Positions 10,273 through 23,100 of a stretch of 64,000 nt of DNA are shown here, one piece after another. Under the pieces are notes generated by a model that was not told where the DNA came from, searched no databases, and saw only the letters and a program-made list of their open reading frames with translations. Position 1 is the stretch's first letter. Every line of letters begins with the position of its first letter. Source of the stretch: Pseudozyma flocculosa PF-1 (Eukaryota; Basidiomycota; Ustilaginomycetes; Ustilaginales; Ustilaginaceae); NCBI RefSeq assembly GCF_000417875.1, contig NW_006920873.1:749177-813176 (forward strand). Reading direction: 5' to 3'. The translations under genes were made by a program, and so were the position numbers.

Positions 10273-13200
10273 GTTGGGCGCGCGGTCGTTCACTGGTAGC
10301 GGAATAGGTGGCGGACTCAAGGGAGGACGGAGGTGGTGGTGGTGGTGAATGAGGAGGATGGGATGGAAGGGGAGGGGAGGGGACCGATGGAGAACAAGAG
10401 TAGTGAAAGGACCAACGGACGATGGCCAGGATGGTCGACAAGGGGTTGCGGGGGGCGGTCAGGTCGTTGTCCTCGTCGGACTGTGGGTTGTTTGGCAACG
10501 GCCACTCGCTTCTCGTCTGTCCTAGAGCGCGGTACTTACCTGGGACTGCACCACGGAGAGCTCGAGGGCCTTTGCCCCGCCAAAGGGGGGCCCCGCCGCT
10601 TCGTCAGACGTATGTGCCTGGCACTGGGTTGCGCTGGCGAACTCCCGACTAGAGCCCTCATTCCTGTTACTCAGAGTAGTGCCCCCGACGGCACATCCAC
10701 CGCTGGGACCGGATCTCGTGGGTCTTGGTCCGTCTGGTCTCGGCAAGTCTCGAAGCGATTGCAGGACGGCGTGTACCGGTAGCCGGGAAGAGTGCCGGGT
10801 CAGCCTGCCATAGGCGGACAAAAAAAGGGGAAGTCTTGCGATGTCTGCCCGCCATCTCCGGAACGAGCGAGCGGAAAGTCAACAGAACCTGGTGGTGACA
10901 CACACCACGCACGATGCGGTGCCTGGAGAGTGAGCTGATGCGAAGTGCGTACACGAACAAAGGTGGCCAGAGCGTCTCGGGGTGGACGGTGGTCGGGCCA
11001 CGGACGAGGCCGAGAAGCGACGACGAAGACGAAGACGACGACGACGACGACGACGACGGCAACAAATGCGGGGTATGTAGGCAAGCGAGCGGGCAGGCAG
11101 GCAGGCACGCAGGCAGGCAGGCAGGCACCGCGGGCTGCGTTAGCGTGGAAAGGCTGGAAAAAGGAAGGTTTTCCACTCCAGCGGGGCATGCTGGCTGCCA
11201 TGCTGCGCCGCCGATAGGCGGGGGACCAGTTGGTGTCATCGACCGGGTGTTTCATAAACCAGCAGCTGTGCACGCTCACACTACTCCTGCTTTGCACTCT
11301 GATCGAGCAGTGCCGCTTATGATCGAGTACAGTAGGAATCCCTCTCGCCGAGGTGGCCTCATGACCTACCGTTCTCGGCAGAGCGGTGACGGCGTGTTTA
11401 CGATGTCTTGATGCCGCGCCGCACGCGGAGAGCCGGGGGGGAGTCGGCGGGTGTCACTCAAGGGAGGCCCGTGGTCCTCGAGATGCGGGGAATGGGCGTC
11501 TACGGTGCTTTAGCCGTGTGCGACACCCTAGCCTGCCGGTCCAAGCGAGCCCATCCAATGGTTCGGCAAGCCACCTTTTCTCCATCATCGCGCGGCGGCG
11601 ACGGCGGCCGGGGAAGCAGAAAAACACGCGCCCCCCCGCCCCCCCGCCCCCCCCGCCTCCTGTGTGTGGCTTGGCTGCGCGTCGTCCACCCGGCTGGCCT
11701 TCCGTATCTGACCTCTAAATCGAGCCACTTCGATCCACTCAGCGCACAAGCGGCGATGGAGCTGGATATTCTTGGCGTGGACGAGAGGGGGTAGGCGAAG
11801 ATGATGAGCAACGATCGACGCTCGGCGGTGGCGCTCCGAGTGGCATCCTACACTATTGTACAGAATATTTCTCTATGCATCCATTCATGACGGAAAGCGG
11901 AGAGAGGCCAGAAGTCGACAGACGGTGCTCACTACTGTATCTGTCACACTACTGATTTCCTGCCTGCTAGGATTACCGTCAGAGTATCGGCATACAGATC
12001 AGCTGGCCGTCTGCCAGGCACAGTACGTAGTAACCAGGAGACAAATTGGCCGCGATGGAGCGTCGCAAGTCCAACTTCCGACGCCGCCGGGCATCGGCAC
12101 GTCGCCGTTCCAAAAAGAAAAAAGCGACGAAGGCCGCGCGTCAATAATTTTGCTCGGCTTGACGACCGGATGGTTGACACTCCGCCTTCCACGAGGAAAG
12201 GGGGGCCGAAAGCAAGTGAGACCTGGCCAGGCACCCACCGGTCCCTACGCAAGTCCCCCTCCCCTCGGGACAACAACTCCGTTTGCCGTGCCGTATTGAG
12301 ACCTCTGAAGTCCGTGACTCGGTCGTCGCCGCCGTCGGGTCCAAGCACAGCGCAGAAACACCTTTGGCTTCACCTACAGTAGGTACCTACGTAGCGAGAT
12401 CTCGCTCCTCGAGGAGGGGGAGATCAAATCAATAAGAGAAAAGCTACGCGGTAATCGCCAAGGTGCGTCGGTAGCGGGGAGAAGCGTCGCTTGACTGCGA
12501 TCGGCGGAGTTGGCAGGCCTCGCAGACCCGCGAGCATGTGCCGTTGCAGCAGTTACGTGGAGACGAGGCATGCGTTGCAGCTAGCCATGCCATGACGAGT
12601 GCCAAGCAGAGGTGAGCGCCGCCGCGCCTTTTTTGGCGCTACCGTACGCTCTCGAAATCAGACGAGAAACGAGCGTGGATGGAATACGGACGGCGGACCA
12701 GGACGAGCCGAACAAGCGGGAGGCTGACCCACCAACGTATGTACACACACTTTGGCATGCTGGATGCCGTGGTTGGACTTTGCTGGGGCGGATGTACATA
12801 CACAGGCCGCACGTTGGTGGCGGGGGGGGGGATGCGATGGTGGTGGGGCTTTGCGTTGACTTTGTGCGCGCGCTGGCGGTGGCCTGCGCTTTGGATGTTG
12901 CGTGCGTCTGCGCGGGGCGTGCAACGCTCAGAGGCAGGTACAGACGAACCTCCGCGGCGACGGCGGGTCAATGCATGCATGCAGAAGCGGGCGGGCGCGC
13001 AGGTGGACCGGAGGCAGGCAGGCAGGCAGTGAGGCAGGCCTCGGGCATGCCGGCCTAACTAGAGCCTCTGACACAGACAGACACGAGTCGAAATGCGGGG
13101 GTCACCGGTACGCGACTGCCGAACCTCGCCCAGCACCTGGCTGGCTCCATACCGGCTTGGCTTTGCCTGGCACGCCCTTTGGTGCCTCTTCTTCCACCTG

Positions 13201-13937
13201 GACAGAGGATCGCAATTTGGTTGAGCCGGAACCATCATTGCCGAGTCTCGGTGCCACCTTGTAACCGTGTCCCATATGAGTACACCATGCCTACCGCGCC
13301 ACCTGACGGGCTAAGCGCCCGTGCCGTGACCTGGAGTCATGAGAGAGTACGAGTGCGGTGGTACGGTACTCTGTAGGTAGGTACTCTGTAGGTACCTAAC
13401 CGCAAGACGCCCGCTAGGCGTCCCGCCGTCTCGATCTTCGGCATCGCCCTGACGGGCAACACATACAGATGAGCTGAAGCTCAAGACCGCCGCTCCTCGG
13501 CTCGCTGATGTCGCCCGTCGACCAGCCGTGTGTCACCCCCGCATCGGTCACCGTTCTGCCCCTCGTTGGTGTCATACCGTGTCTACCGTATCCCCGCACC
13601 AGAGTCCCGCCCGTTCTTTGTGGAGCCCCGACGCACGCCTTGCCCTTATTCCCCCGTGGGTGTTTACCCCCAAAGCCCGGCTACGCCCGCCCCCGTCTGT
13701 CTGGACTGTTTCGTCTCCTTGGTCGTTCGCAAGCTTGCACGACCCCCTCTCTCTAACCCTCCCCCTTTCCCCTCGACCTGACCATTTTCTACTCTACGGA
13801 CCCGCAACCCACCTGCTCCTCGCCCCTACCGTCGCCACCACCACCACCACCACCACCCTCCCTGCCCTGGCCATCCGTCCGCCCCCTTCCTACACCAACC
13901 GACCACCAACGCTCACGCACAACTGCGAACCGCGACC
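10273..13937. promoter_or_regulatory. Shared spacer between two divergent Ato-family genes
   Basis: This 3.7-kb gap is among the longest in the gene-rich part of the window and separates two divergent transporter genes. It contains a CAG|GTAAGT donor on the minus strand at 10539 and a matching acceptor at 10481, compatible with a spliced 5' leader. It also has a GAC run at 11026-11060, GCAG runs at 11090-11130 and 13012-13030, and repeated palindromic GTAGGTACCTAC-like motifs at 12379-12392 and 13371-13399. No convincing coding gene was found. The 140 bases before the 13938 start are strongly pyrimidine-rich. Confidence 0.45.
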
Positions 13938-15426
13938 ATGACCACCCCTTACCGTGTGCCATCGCTCAAGGCCCAGTTTGGCCTGGCCGAGGACCCCAAT
14001 GCCCCAGCCCACATCACCACTTCGGCCGGCCACAAGCTCACCCGCACAATCACACCCGGCGGCCATGAGCTCGACTCGACCCAGCCCGGTTTCCCTGTGT
14101 ACCACCGCAGGATCGCAAAGTGAGTCACAGCGTCGTGGAGCCATTGCTGAACAAGCGTATGAGTGGGAGCGAGAAGGCTGACTGCCCCGCTGCCTTGATC
14201 ATCCTCGCATCACAGCCCCGTCCCGTTGATGTCGATCGCCACAGGTGCCTCTCTCATGATCCTGGTGCGTGTCGGACAGGCCACTATTGGCTTGCCTCCG
14301 GCCAGCATCCTCTTTGACGTCCTTCTGACCCTTTGTGCCGCTTGTCGATCGCCTTTCTGCCGCTATGCAGGGCTTCGGTCTTTGCAAGATCCGCAACATT
14401 GAGAACTACACCATCTGTGAGTTGCTGACCGCCCAACACAGTTCCGCCTCTGTAGTCTCGACGTGTGCACTTACACGTCCCCTGCGTACCTGCCCCCATC
14501 GCAAACAGGGTACACCGTCGGTCTCCCCCTTGGCATGGTGGGCAACTTTACTGCCTGTGAGTGCCTGCGTGCGGTGCCGTGCCTGTCGTGCCGTAGGATC
14601 GGACAAGGTGGCTGACATCGGATCGCATTCCCTGCCCCGCCCACATTGTGTAGCCATGTTCGCCTTCGCCGAGGGTTCCACCTTCCTTGCCACCCTCGCC
14701 GGCACCCTCGCTGGCCTGCTCGGAGGTCTTGCCATCTGCTGTGAGTCGTCGGATGTGTCGCGTGTCGAAACAGAACCGAGACTGATCCAGGACCTCGCCT
14801 TCCCCGCCACACTCCTTCTTTGGCGCAGTCCTTCCCTGGGCCGGTGTCCAGGCCTCGTACGTCGTCGGAGCGGCCGGTAACATTCAGCAGGGAACTCTCG
14901 ACTTTTACACTGCTGTGAGCGGCCAGATAGCGGTGTTGCTCCGTCCCGGTTTCCTGATGGTATGGTCTACAGCGCTGTTGCTGACAACGTGTGAGCTCTT
15001 CACCCGCTGCATCCCCTGGTCTTGCGTCCCCAACAGGTTTCGATGGTGACGCTGGTTGGAATGGTCCCGCTCTTCTGCATCCTGCTGGCTTCGCTGCGCT
15101 CGTCGGTCCCTGTGACGCAGTCGATCACGCTCATCATCATCGCGCTCATCCTCGAGGGCGTAAACAACCTCCAGTACCCGCGTCCCGCGCTCCAGACGGC
15201 AGGCGGCGTCATCTTTATCATCGTTGGCGTGACGCTCGAGTACCTGGCAGTCGCCGTCATGCTCCAGGAGGAGGGCCTCAAGCTTGTGAGTCCACTGTGC
15301 AGCCCGCACTAAAAAGAAAACGGAGGGGCGACTGAAAAGCTGACCGCGTTGCTCTGTTCGTCTCGTTGCTTCTGCGCCACTGCCCCTTTTCAGCTCCCCG
15401 TCATGCCCCTTCCTCGCGTCGAATGA
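13938..15426 (+). CDS. Divergent GPR1/FUN34/YaaH (Ato-like) membrane protein
   Basis: Eight exons: 13938-14119, 14216-14264, 14371-14416, 14509-14556, 14654-14740, 14829-14914, 15037-15285 and 15394-15426. They give 259 residues with consistent phases. The N-terminus MTTPYRVPSLKAQFG is followed by RRIANPVPLMSIATGASLMI, a variant of the NPxPLGL family signature. Then come five or six hydrophobic segments, including FAFAEGSTFLATLAGTLAGL (aligned to the WEFxxGNTFGAT block) and LLASLRSSVPVTQSITLIII. The key Gly and Asn of the signature blocks are partly replaced, so transport specificity may differ from the canonical paralog at 8728-10272. It could be a distant member with another substrate. The membrane topology is clear and the family assignment is moderately sure. 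Confidence 0.78.
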
Positions 15427-16141
15427 GCGGCCGAGTTGGTATACCTACCGACGGCCAGGAGAAGTTGGCCTGTCATTCACTTTCTTTGCTTTAGTAGCTG
15501 GCTGCGGGCGAGGGCTACGGCGTCGCAAGGCGTGCCAGCTTCGTCGCAAGTCGCCTCGTCCGCACCTATTCCCTCTGACCCTCTTTCTCTTCTTCACTTG
15601 GCGCTCTTGTCCTACCCAACTGTTGCTGCACGTCCGCGCCTGCTCACGTCGTTGGTGGCGGTCCAAGGGCCTCGTGCGCCTAGCGACCCTTCTGTTTCAC
15701 CTCATCTGCTGCCTTCGTAATCTATCACCTGGAGTTGTTCAAGTGGCACATTGTGGCGCTCACTGCTGCCCCTGGATGTTTGGTGGCACGGTGATGGTGC
15801 GAGAGTGTGTGTACGAAAGGTCATGTCGGCCGCTGCCAACGTGAGGACAAAGAACGCGCTCGGGCCTACTTTAGAGGCTGGTGAAACCCGAATTAATTGA
15901 ATGGCGGTGCTGGTCCCGACTCCCGAACTCGGCTTCGGCCTCCGCACAGCCCCCCCCACCCGCGGACGGATCAAGGGGCGACGGAGTCTAGTCGACCTGC
16001 TGGCATACCGCACCTTTGGCCTCCTCCTCTTCCCCTCTTCGCACCACCGTGCCTTCTCCTTATCATCATCAAATATCGTCATCTTCTTCTCATATCCGCC
16101 TCCCCCTCTTCACCCCGATCGACCGAAAACGACAGCCAACA
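15427..16141. other. Intergenic, no gene seen
   Basis: This is the 3' flank of the Ato-like gene and the promoter of the CUE gene. The last 130 bases before the CUE start are rich in CT with TCATC runs, a common leader composition in these fungi. Nothing else is supported. Confidence 0.5.
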
Positions 16142-18200
16142 ATGTCCGAACCGGTGCAAACCGACAAGCTCGACCTGACGGAACTCGACCACGCACTCAA
16201 CGAAGAGGGCGCCGCGTCCACCTCCCGCAAGGACAATTCCTTGGCAAGCCACTCCGAGACACTGTCCCAACCACCGGCTGATGCCACTGCTGCACAGGTA
16301 GTGGACAAAGACAAGGAGGAGCCCAAGAGGGAAGGCTCGCCAGATACCCTGTCGCCCAACTCGGCTCGATCCCTCTCGCCCGTTCCCGCTGCGAAACCCG
16401 AGATGGCTTCCACGTATACGGCAGCCCCTTCGCCGCCGAAGACGACGACGACGACGACGACGAAGACGACGACAGCGACGAAGGATCAGCAGCAGCAATC
16501 GAAGAACGACGAGCAGAGAGATCGGATCGCGACGCCGGTACAGGAACTCAAGGCCATGTTCCCCGACTTTGACCCAGAGACTATCGCTGCCGTCCTCGCA
16601 TCTTCCGCCGGCAACCAGGAGGCTGGTGAGTGTTCCCTCCGGTCACGGCCATTCTTCTTCGTGAAAGACTGACACTGACGCCGTGGATCGGTCGGATCGA
16701 ACTCGCGAAACACTGCAGCGGTCAATGCGCTCCTGCAGATGTCCGATCCATCCTACCGCCCTGCGCCGTCTTCGACCGGCAGTCAAACCGACTCGGATGC
16801 ATTGTTGGCTCAGACACTCGCAGCGGAAGAGGAGCGCAACCACCAACTTCGCCAACGTCAGTTCCAGCAGCAGCAAGCAGCTGCCGCAGCTGGAGGGAGA
16901 GGAGGTGGCGGGTCGGGGGCGTTCTTCAGCGAGCTCACCTCGCTGATTGGTGGAGGTGCCGGTGGTGGCGGTTCGCAGCCCACGACGCCGAGCTACGACG
17001 CCAACAACCTCACATATCAGCCACGAGTGCGTCGTCAACCCGCATCGGCTTCCGCAAGAGCTGCCTACGCCGCCCCTTCTCCCGGCAGCGGACTGGGCGC
17101 TGGTGGCAACACGAACCAGAGCGTCGTTCCGGGCATGCCCGGACCCAACGAGGCAAAGCAGTGGCAGGACGGCATCAACCGGATGGCTGAGAGTGGGTAC
17201 TGGCTTGGTCCGCATTTCACGCGAGCAAGCCCGAAAACTCATCGACCATCCATCCCGCTTCGCCCCGCTCTGTCCGCTTCCCACACTCTCTGCAGCCGGA
17301 CTGGCGCGGGCAGCCTCGACCTTTTCATCCCTCAAGCAACGCGCCGAGGCTGCGCTTGCTAACAGCCAAACTCCAAGCCCAGGCGGTCAGTCGACTCCGA
17401 CCGGCTCATCCCCCAGCGGCGCCGGCAGCGGCAACGGCGGAGGAGGAGGATTCTGGCGCGGCGGCGGAAGTGGAGGCAACAACCCAACAACGGGCCGGGG
17501 CGGAGGTGGCGCATCGAGCTACCTGCACAACCTAAGCGGTGCCTTTGCCGGACACCCTCGTGGCGGCGCAAGCGGAGGGAGCGAAGACTCGGTGGGCGGG
17601 CTGGCATCGCCCAAGTCGCCCCAGATGGGAGACTACGACCGCGACCCGTCGCCAGTGGGTGACAACGAGCTGGCAAAGATCCTCGCACGGGGCCGCGGCA
17701 ACGGCAGCCAGTCGTTCTCGGCTGGTCGCAGCGCGGTCGACAACGGCAAGAATCGCGCACTCGCTGACCGATACAACACTAGCACCGGCGGTGGACGTGG
17801 TGCTGCCAGCGGCGCCGGTGCCGGTGCGGGCGATGTATCGACGGACGGATATTCGGGATGGGATCAAGCCGGCCGGACCCCGATCCGCATCAATGATCAC
17901 TCCCAGTTCGCCGCGAGCGCCCAAGGTACGGGTGCGGATGCGGCCGCGGGTACGGGAACGGCCAAAGTCAAGGACAGCATCGCAATGATGGATTCGGCCG
18001 GGGGCAGGGGCGTCACGTCTTCGGCGCCCGCTGCTTCGACCGCTTCGACCGCAGCGGCTGCGGGCGCAGGTGCAGGGCTTGGACTCGCTGCGGCCGCTGG
18101 GGCTGGTGCGACATCGTCTTCGAGCAGCGCAGGAGGAGACGATGGGTCGGATTCCGACGACCTCGAGTATGTCAGCAACCCGTTCGAGGACGAGGACTGA
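16142..18200 (+). CDS. CUE-domain ubiquitin-binding protein (Cue5-like)
   Basis: Three exons: 16142-16625, 16719-17192 and 17296-18200, 620 residues. The only recognisable fold is a CUE domain at about residues 134-175, with LKAMFPDFDPETIAAVLASS and, across the first splice, QEAAVNALLQMSDP. The MFP and final LL motifs that contact ubiquitin are present. The rest is low-complexity: a Thr/Lys run, a Gln run, and long Gly/Ser/Ala stretches with an amphipathic segment TGLARAASTFSSLKQRAEAA. The C-terminus is acidic. The architecture resembles fungal Cue5/Don1-type adaptors that link ubiquitinated cargo to autophagy or endosomes, but I see no sure Atg8-interacting motif. Exon 2 uses donor GTGGGT. 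The gene converges on Swd2, with only 114 nt between the stops. Confidence 0.82.
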
Positions 18201-18314
18201 GGCACTGCTGTTGTTGTGTATCTATCGACCGACAGTCATGGACAGGCGAGATGAGAAGCCAAGCCGTAGTGTGGTATCATCGTGGTCGTTGCTTTGTTTA
18301 TGCGACTGTGGCAC

Positions 18315-19760
18315 TCAGATGTCTGACGGCGGCTCGGGAAGCCAGAGGACGAGTTGGGACGATCCGGTGGTCAATTCTTGGCGGCGGGCGGGATTGCGAG
18401 GGCGTGGTTGGAAGAACGAGGAGCGAGGATGGTCAGATGGTGGTCGGAGAAGGGCAAGGGTCAGGGCGCGCGGCCGATCCGACTCACGAGCCAGCCTCGG
18501 GCTGAAGGCGAGACAGCGGACGGGGCCTTCGTGGCCCGGGATGACGGTGGTGGGGTTGAGGTTGGGTATGTCGCCACCCGCCGGGTATCCCTGCTGCCCC
18601 TGTTGCTGTTGTTGTTGCGGCTCGTCGGGGATCTTCCAGACGACAATCTGGCCATTGGCCGAGCCGGCGAGGACCAGCTTGCCGTCCGACGTCCAGCAAA
18701 CTTCGGCACCACTGATGCCGGCCTCTGGAACCATGCCGATGGGGGCGCCCGATGCGTTTTCCAGGCCAGAGTGTCCGACGAGGCGATGCAGGATGGCGCC
18801 GGAGAACGAGTCGACGACGTAGTGGACGTCGCCCGAGGTGCCGACGAGGAGGTGACCGCCCTCGTTGTTGAACTCGAGCGAGGTGATGATGGGGTACCGC
18901 GGCGGCATCGATATCTGCGACAGAGCGCGGGTGTCGTCGAGGTGGATGGTGAGGAACGGGGCCTGCGCGGAGGGGCAAAGTCAGGAGGGGAGGCATGGGG
19001 AAGGGGTCAACACCGAGCATGTACTCTCAACAAAGCGCATCGACGAGGTGGGCCGGCTGCCACCCACCTGGTCAAACTTGCGCGTGTCGTAGAGGAGGAT
19101 GGCGCTGCGCTGGTTGAGTGCGATGGCAAAGACCTTTCCGGTGAGGTCGTAAGCGACGACGGGGTGGCCTTTGAGGTTGAGGTGGCCCTGGCTGGTGGGC
19201 GAGCGGAGGTCCCAGAGGCGTACCGAGTCGTCGACGGCGGCCGAGAGGAAGGTGTCGTCGACGGGGCTCATTTCGAGGCCGACGACCTTGCCGGTGTGGC
19301 CGCGAAAGTACTGGAGGTAGGAGTTGTGGTGTACCGAGTGGTAGCGGATGGTTTCGTCCTGCTTTGTGCTGGCGTAGATGACCGAGGACGAGTGGTGGGT
19401 GAACCTGGCGAGGTGGCAGCCGTACTTGTTGCTGACGGTCTCGTGGACGTGCTTGCCCGTGATGCAGTCGTAGATGTGGAGCGTCTCATCGCTCGACGAC
19501 GAGAGGACGAGCTGACCGCGGTCGTCGTAGCATAGCGATGTGATCTGCGAGTCTGGCTTGCGGGAGTAGGAGTAGACTTTGGCGGGTCTGAACGTGGCGA
19601 GGTAGGGCGCGGTGAGGGTGACGGGTTCCGAGAGCGCGGGTGCTGCCTTGGACGACGACGACGGCGACGACGACGATGATGGGCCTTTGGTGGATGGCAA
19701 AGAGGACGAGGAGGATGCCGCGGCGTTGGAATGTGTCGCCGCGGAGGAGGTGGCTGCCAT
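18315..19760 (-). CDS. SWD2: WD40 protein Swd2 / WDR82 homologue
   Basis: In other fungi Swd2 serves both the COMPASS histone H3K4 methyltransferase and the cleavage/polyadenylation factor. Model: 19760-19068, 18962-18488, 18376-18315, 409 residues. After a Ser/Ala-rich head the WD repeats begin at about residue 50 with FRPAKVYSYSRKPDSQITSL. They include SSSSDETLHIYDCITGKHVH, the highly typical YFRGHTGKVVGLEMSPVDD, FLSAAVDDSVRLWDLR and LVAGSANGQIVVWKIP-like blades. A Gln run sits in a loop near residue 345. The last intron ends in AAG instead of CAG or TAG, and the joined tail SPRLAQLTTGSSQLVLWLPE fits the family end. An in-frame ATG at 19898 is an alternative start, disfavoured by its composition. 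Confidence 0.88.
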
Positions 19761-20138
19761 TGCGTTGTGTGACGGTGGCGACGGTGGCGACGGAGGCGAT
19801 GGTGGCGATGGTATTGACGATGATGGTGGTGTTGGGGACAGGTCAAGGTGGAGCGGGCGTTGGGGCCCACCCGGGCTTTTGGTCGGCGCAATTTTCAAAG
19901 TGGGACGGGTGGCAAGGTGGCCGTCGGACCCTTTTTACATATTTTCGCGCATTTGGAAGAGGGTCGCCCCACCGGCCAATTTGGACGCCGCTCGTTTTGG
20001 GGGGTTGGGTCCTCGACGCCCGGTTGCTCGTCGTCGTCCATCAACTTCAACTTCAACTTCAACTTCACCATCACCATCCGCCACCGGCCACCGCCCGCGC
20101 TGCTGCTCAGCTCGCAAGACTGACCTGCACATCTCGTC
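19761..20138. promoter_or_regulatory. Divergent promoter, Swd2 and Zn2Cys6 factor
   Basis: This 378-bp spacer serves two divergently transcribed genes. It contains a repeated CGACGGTGG tract near 19775-19830, which is the Swd2 leader, and a CAACTTCAACTTCAACTTC tandem hexamer at 20041-20068, just upstream of the transcription-factor start. No binding site can be named. Confidence 0.4.
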
Positions 20139-23100
20139 ATGTCGGCTCGCTCACCTCCACCACCATCGTCAGCGGTCACGTCGGCCGCATCGTCGCAGCT
20201 CGTCCCCTCCCACACCTCGCCAGCGTCCACCTCGGTCTCGGCATCGTCTCCACCACCGCCGCCCCGCTCCTCGGCAGCTGCCGATCCACAACACCCATCG
20301 ACAGCCATCTCTTCCACAGCCGCCACTCCAGCTCACGACACCAAAAAGGTGTCCTGCCTCGAATGCCGCGCCAGCAAGGTAAAGTGCAGCGGCGGTTCCA
20401 CCTGCTCCCGCTGCAAGCGTCTCAAGCGCTCCTGCGAGTACCGCTCCCACAAACGAGGCAGAAAGTCCGACAACAGCAAGATACAGAGGCTCGAGAGCAC
20501 CGTATCATCCCTCACGCACGCGCTCAACCAGATCAACGCCCAGTACGCAGGCGGCCGGCCACCATCCCAAGTCCACCCGCCAGCCCACTACTGGCATCAG
20601 CCTGCCCCTTCTGCAGCCAACGCCTTGGCAAGCAACAGTCGCAGCCCACATCCTCACAACCAGCCAGGAACCTATCCCCATCAGCAGCAAGCGCCTCGCT
20701 CACCACAACAGCACCATCACGATCACCATCGTCATCGCCACCACCACGCCCAGCAAAACTCCTCGGCCGACCATGCCTCCCGCAGCGCAAGCTGCTCGTC
20801 GTCCATCGCAACCCCTACCGCCGAAGACCCAGACCAGCCAGACAACCTCGGCCTGCCCACCCTCAGCAATCCGCTCAAACTCCTAGCACAGGCCAGCGAC
20901 TCGGCACGCGACCGCGACCTCCTCCTCCTCCAGACTCAGTCCTCGTCCCTCGGCAACCGGCCCTCGCCCTCGACCGCCTCCCGCAAGCGCAAAGCGTCCA
21001 TCAACGCGGCTCGCCCATTCCATGGCGGCCATGGCAGCGGCGGCGACGACGACAACGACGACAACGACGACGACCACGACGAGCACTGCCATCATCTTCG
21101 CTCCCGGTCTCAGGAGCAGCACCACACTCGCCCGCCTCGCAACCATGCTTCCCCGCGCTCAATGACCCTCTCGACGCACCCTTCCTCGTCAACCCGCCCC
21201 TTTGGGCCCGCGCGCGGCAAAAACTACTTTGCCAACGGCCTCTATGTGCCAAAGCTCGATCTCGACCCGCTCTTCGACCCCATCGCCCAGCGCGTCCTCG
21301 ACCACGCCCAGGCGGCGCGCCTCTTTGACTTTTTCATGCTCGAAATCAACCCGCAGCTCACCCTCCTGGATCCGCACCTGCACACTTTTGCCCACGTCCG
21401 CAACACGTCGCTGCTCCTGCTCAGCGCGACGTGCTGGATTGCTGCAAAGTTTCTGCCAGACTGTGCCAAGGCCGCCACAGAGCTCGAGGCTCGGATGCGC
21501 GACGTCCTCCTCCCCTCGATCCTCCTCGACGGCTACCGCTCCGCCGAGATCGCCCAGGCCTTCATCATCCTCGCCACCTATCACCCGCCCACCGATACCC
21601 TGGCCGAGGACCGCTCCTGGACGTACATCGGCTTCGGCATCCGCGTCGCCTCGGAACTTGACATGAACAGCAATCTCCTGCACCTCCCACCGGCGCGCGC
21701 CGCCGACGAGAACCTGGCGCGCAGGCTGCGCAACCGCGAGCGCACCTGGCTCAACCTCTGGCTGTCAGAGACGAGCCTGAGCCAGCATATGGGTCGACGT
21801 CCCACACTGGCCATTGACCCCGTCGTCAAGGGCTGCCGCCACTGGCACTTGGATCAGTTCGCGCTGCCCGAGGACAAGGCCATTGTCGCCGTCGTCCAGC
21901 TGCGCCTCCTCCTCTCGCGCAACATCGAGCTCTTCGACACCCTCGACGTCGCCCTGCCGCCGCCGCCATCGCGGGGCACTTGCGACGAGCGCGATCGCCA
22001 ACGGACGCGGAGCCTGTCGCAGCTCGACTTCTTCCGCAGGACGATCTCGACCGATCTCGACAGCTGGCTAGCCATCTGGACCGACCGTCATGTACCGTCC
22101 CCGTCCTCTTCTCATTCAAATCCAGCAGTCGCAACGTCGGCGGACGGCGCGCCGCAGCGGTTGAAGAAGGCCAAGCTCTACTATTGGTACGCCCGGCTGA
22201 TGCTCAACACGCTGCCGCTCAAATGCTCGCACCTGCCGCGCTCGGCGCTGCTGCCCGTCTACCGCGACGCCTACCTGGCCGCGACGTCCTATCTCGACCT
22301 CTTCCTGACGACCATGGTGCCGCACAACCTGCGCTTCGGCCACAACTCGACCATCGTCACGCCGACCTATTGCGCCATCTTTGCGCTCCGTCTCGTCAGC
22401 AGCAGCAGCGCTGCCGCCGCCGCCAACAGCGACAATCGAGGTCAGCGACAGGGGTCCGAGGTCGACGTCGAGGTGGATGCAGAGGCGGCGTTCGAGCTCG
22501 TGTCGCGCTATGTCGGCGCGCTGGAGGAGGCGGGCAATGTGACGGCGCATCGCCAGGGTGCGGCAGGGAGCTATGCGCCCTATCTGCAGACGGTGCTGGC
22601 GAGGGTCAGGGACTCGGTCGGTCGATCGCAACGGCAGCAACAGCAGCAGCAGCATCCTCAATCCCGTTTTCGACCATCCACGGTTCGGCAAGACGGAGTT
22701 GACATAGAAATGACGGAGCGAGCGCAGGCCTTCTGGCCGCGCAGCGCGGGCGAGCCGAGCGGCCTAGCGTCAACGAACGACGAGTTGACGAACACGGGTC
22801 CTCAGACGCCGTACCCTGCCGTTGTGGCGACGGCATTCCAGGCCGGCCAAGGCGGCACGCCCTACCCGGCGTTTGCGGACAGCGACGATCCGATCCTGCA
22901 CAACCTGTTTCACTTCCAGGCTGGCCCGTCTGGCGTCCAGACTGTCTCGAGCCAGCCAACGAATGGGTCGGGCGTCACGGTGAGCGAAAGGGGGTGCAGT
23001 CCTGACTTGCAAACTTGCGAGCCGGCCATACTGAATCTCTATCCAACTCTCTGTGCCATGCGACAACGACGACGATGGCAGGACATCTCGTATGCCGAAC

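Noticed and set aside
11026..11130. GAC and GCAG runs considered as a CRISPR-like or coding repeat
   Set aside because: Simple microsatellites in a eukaryotic spacer, without regular spacers or a coding signal.
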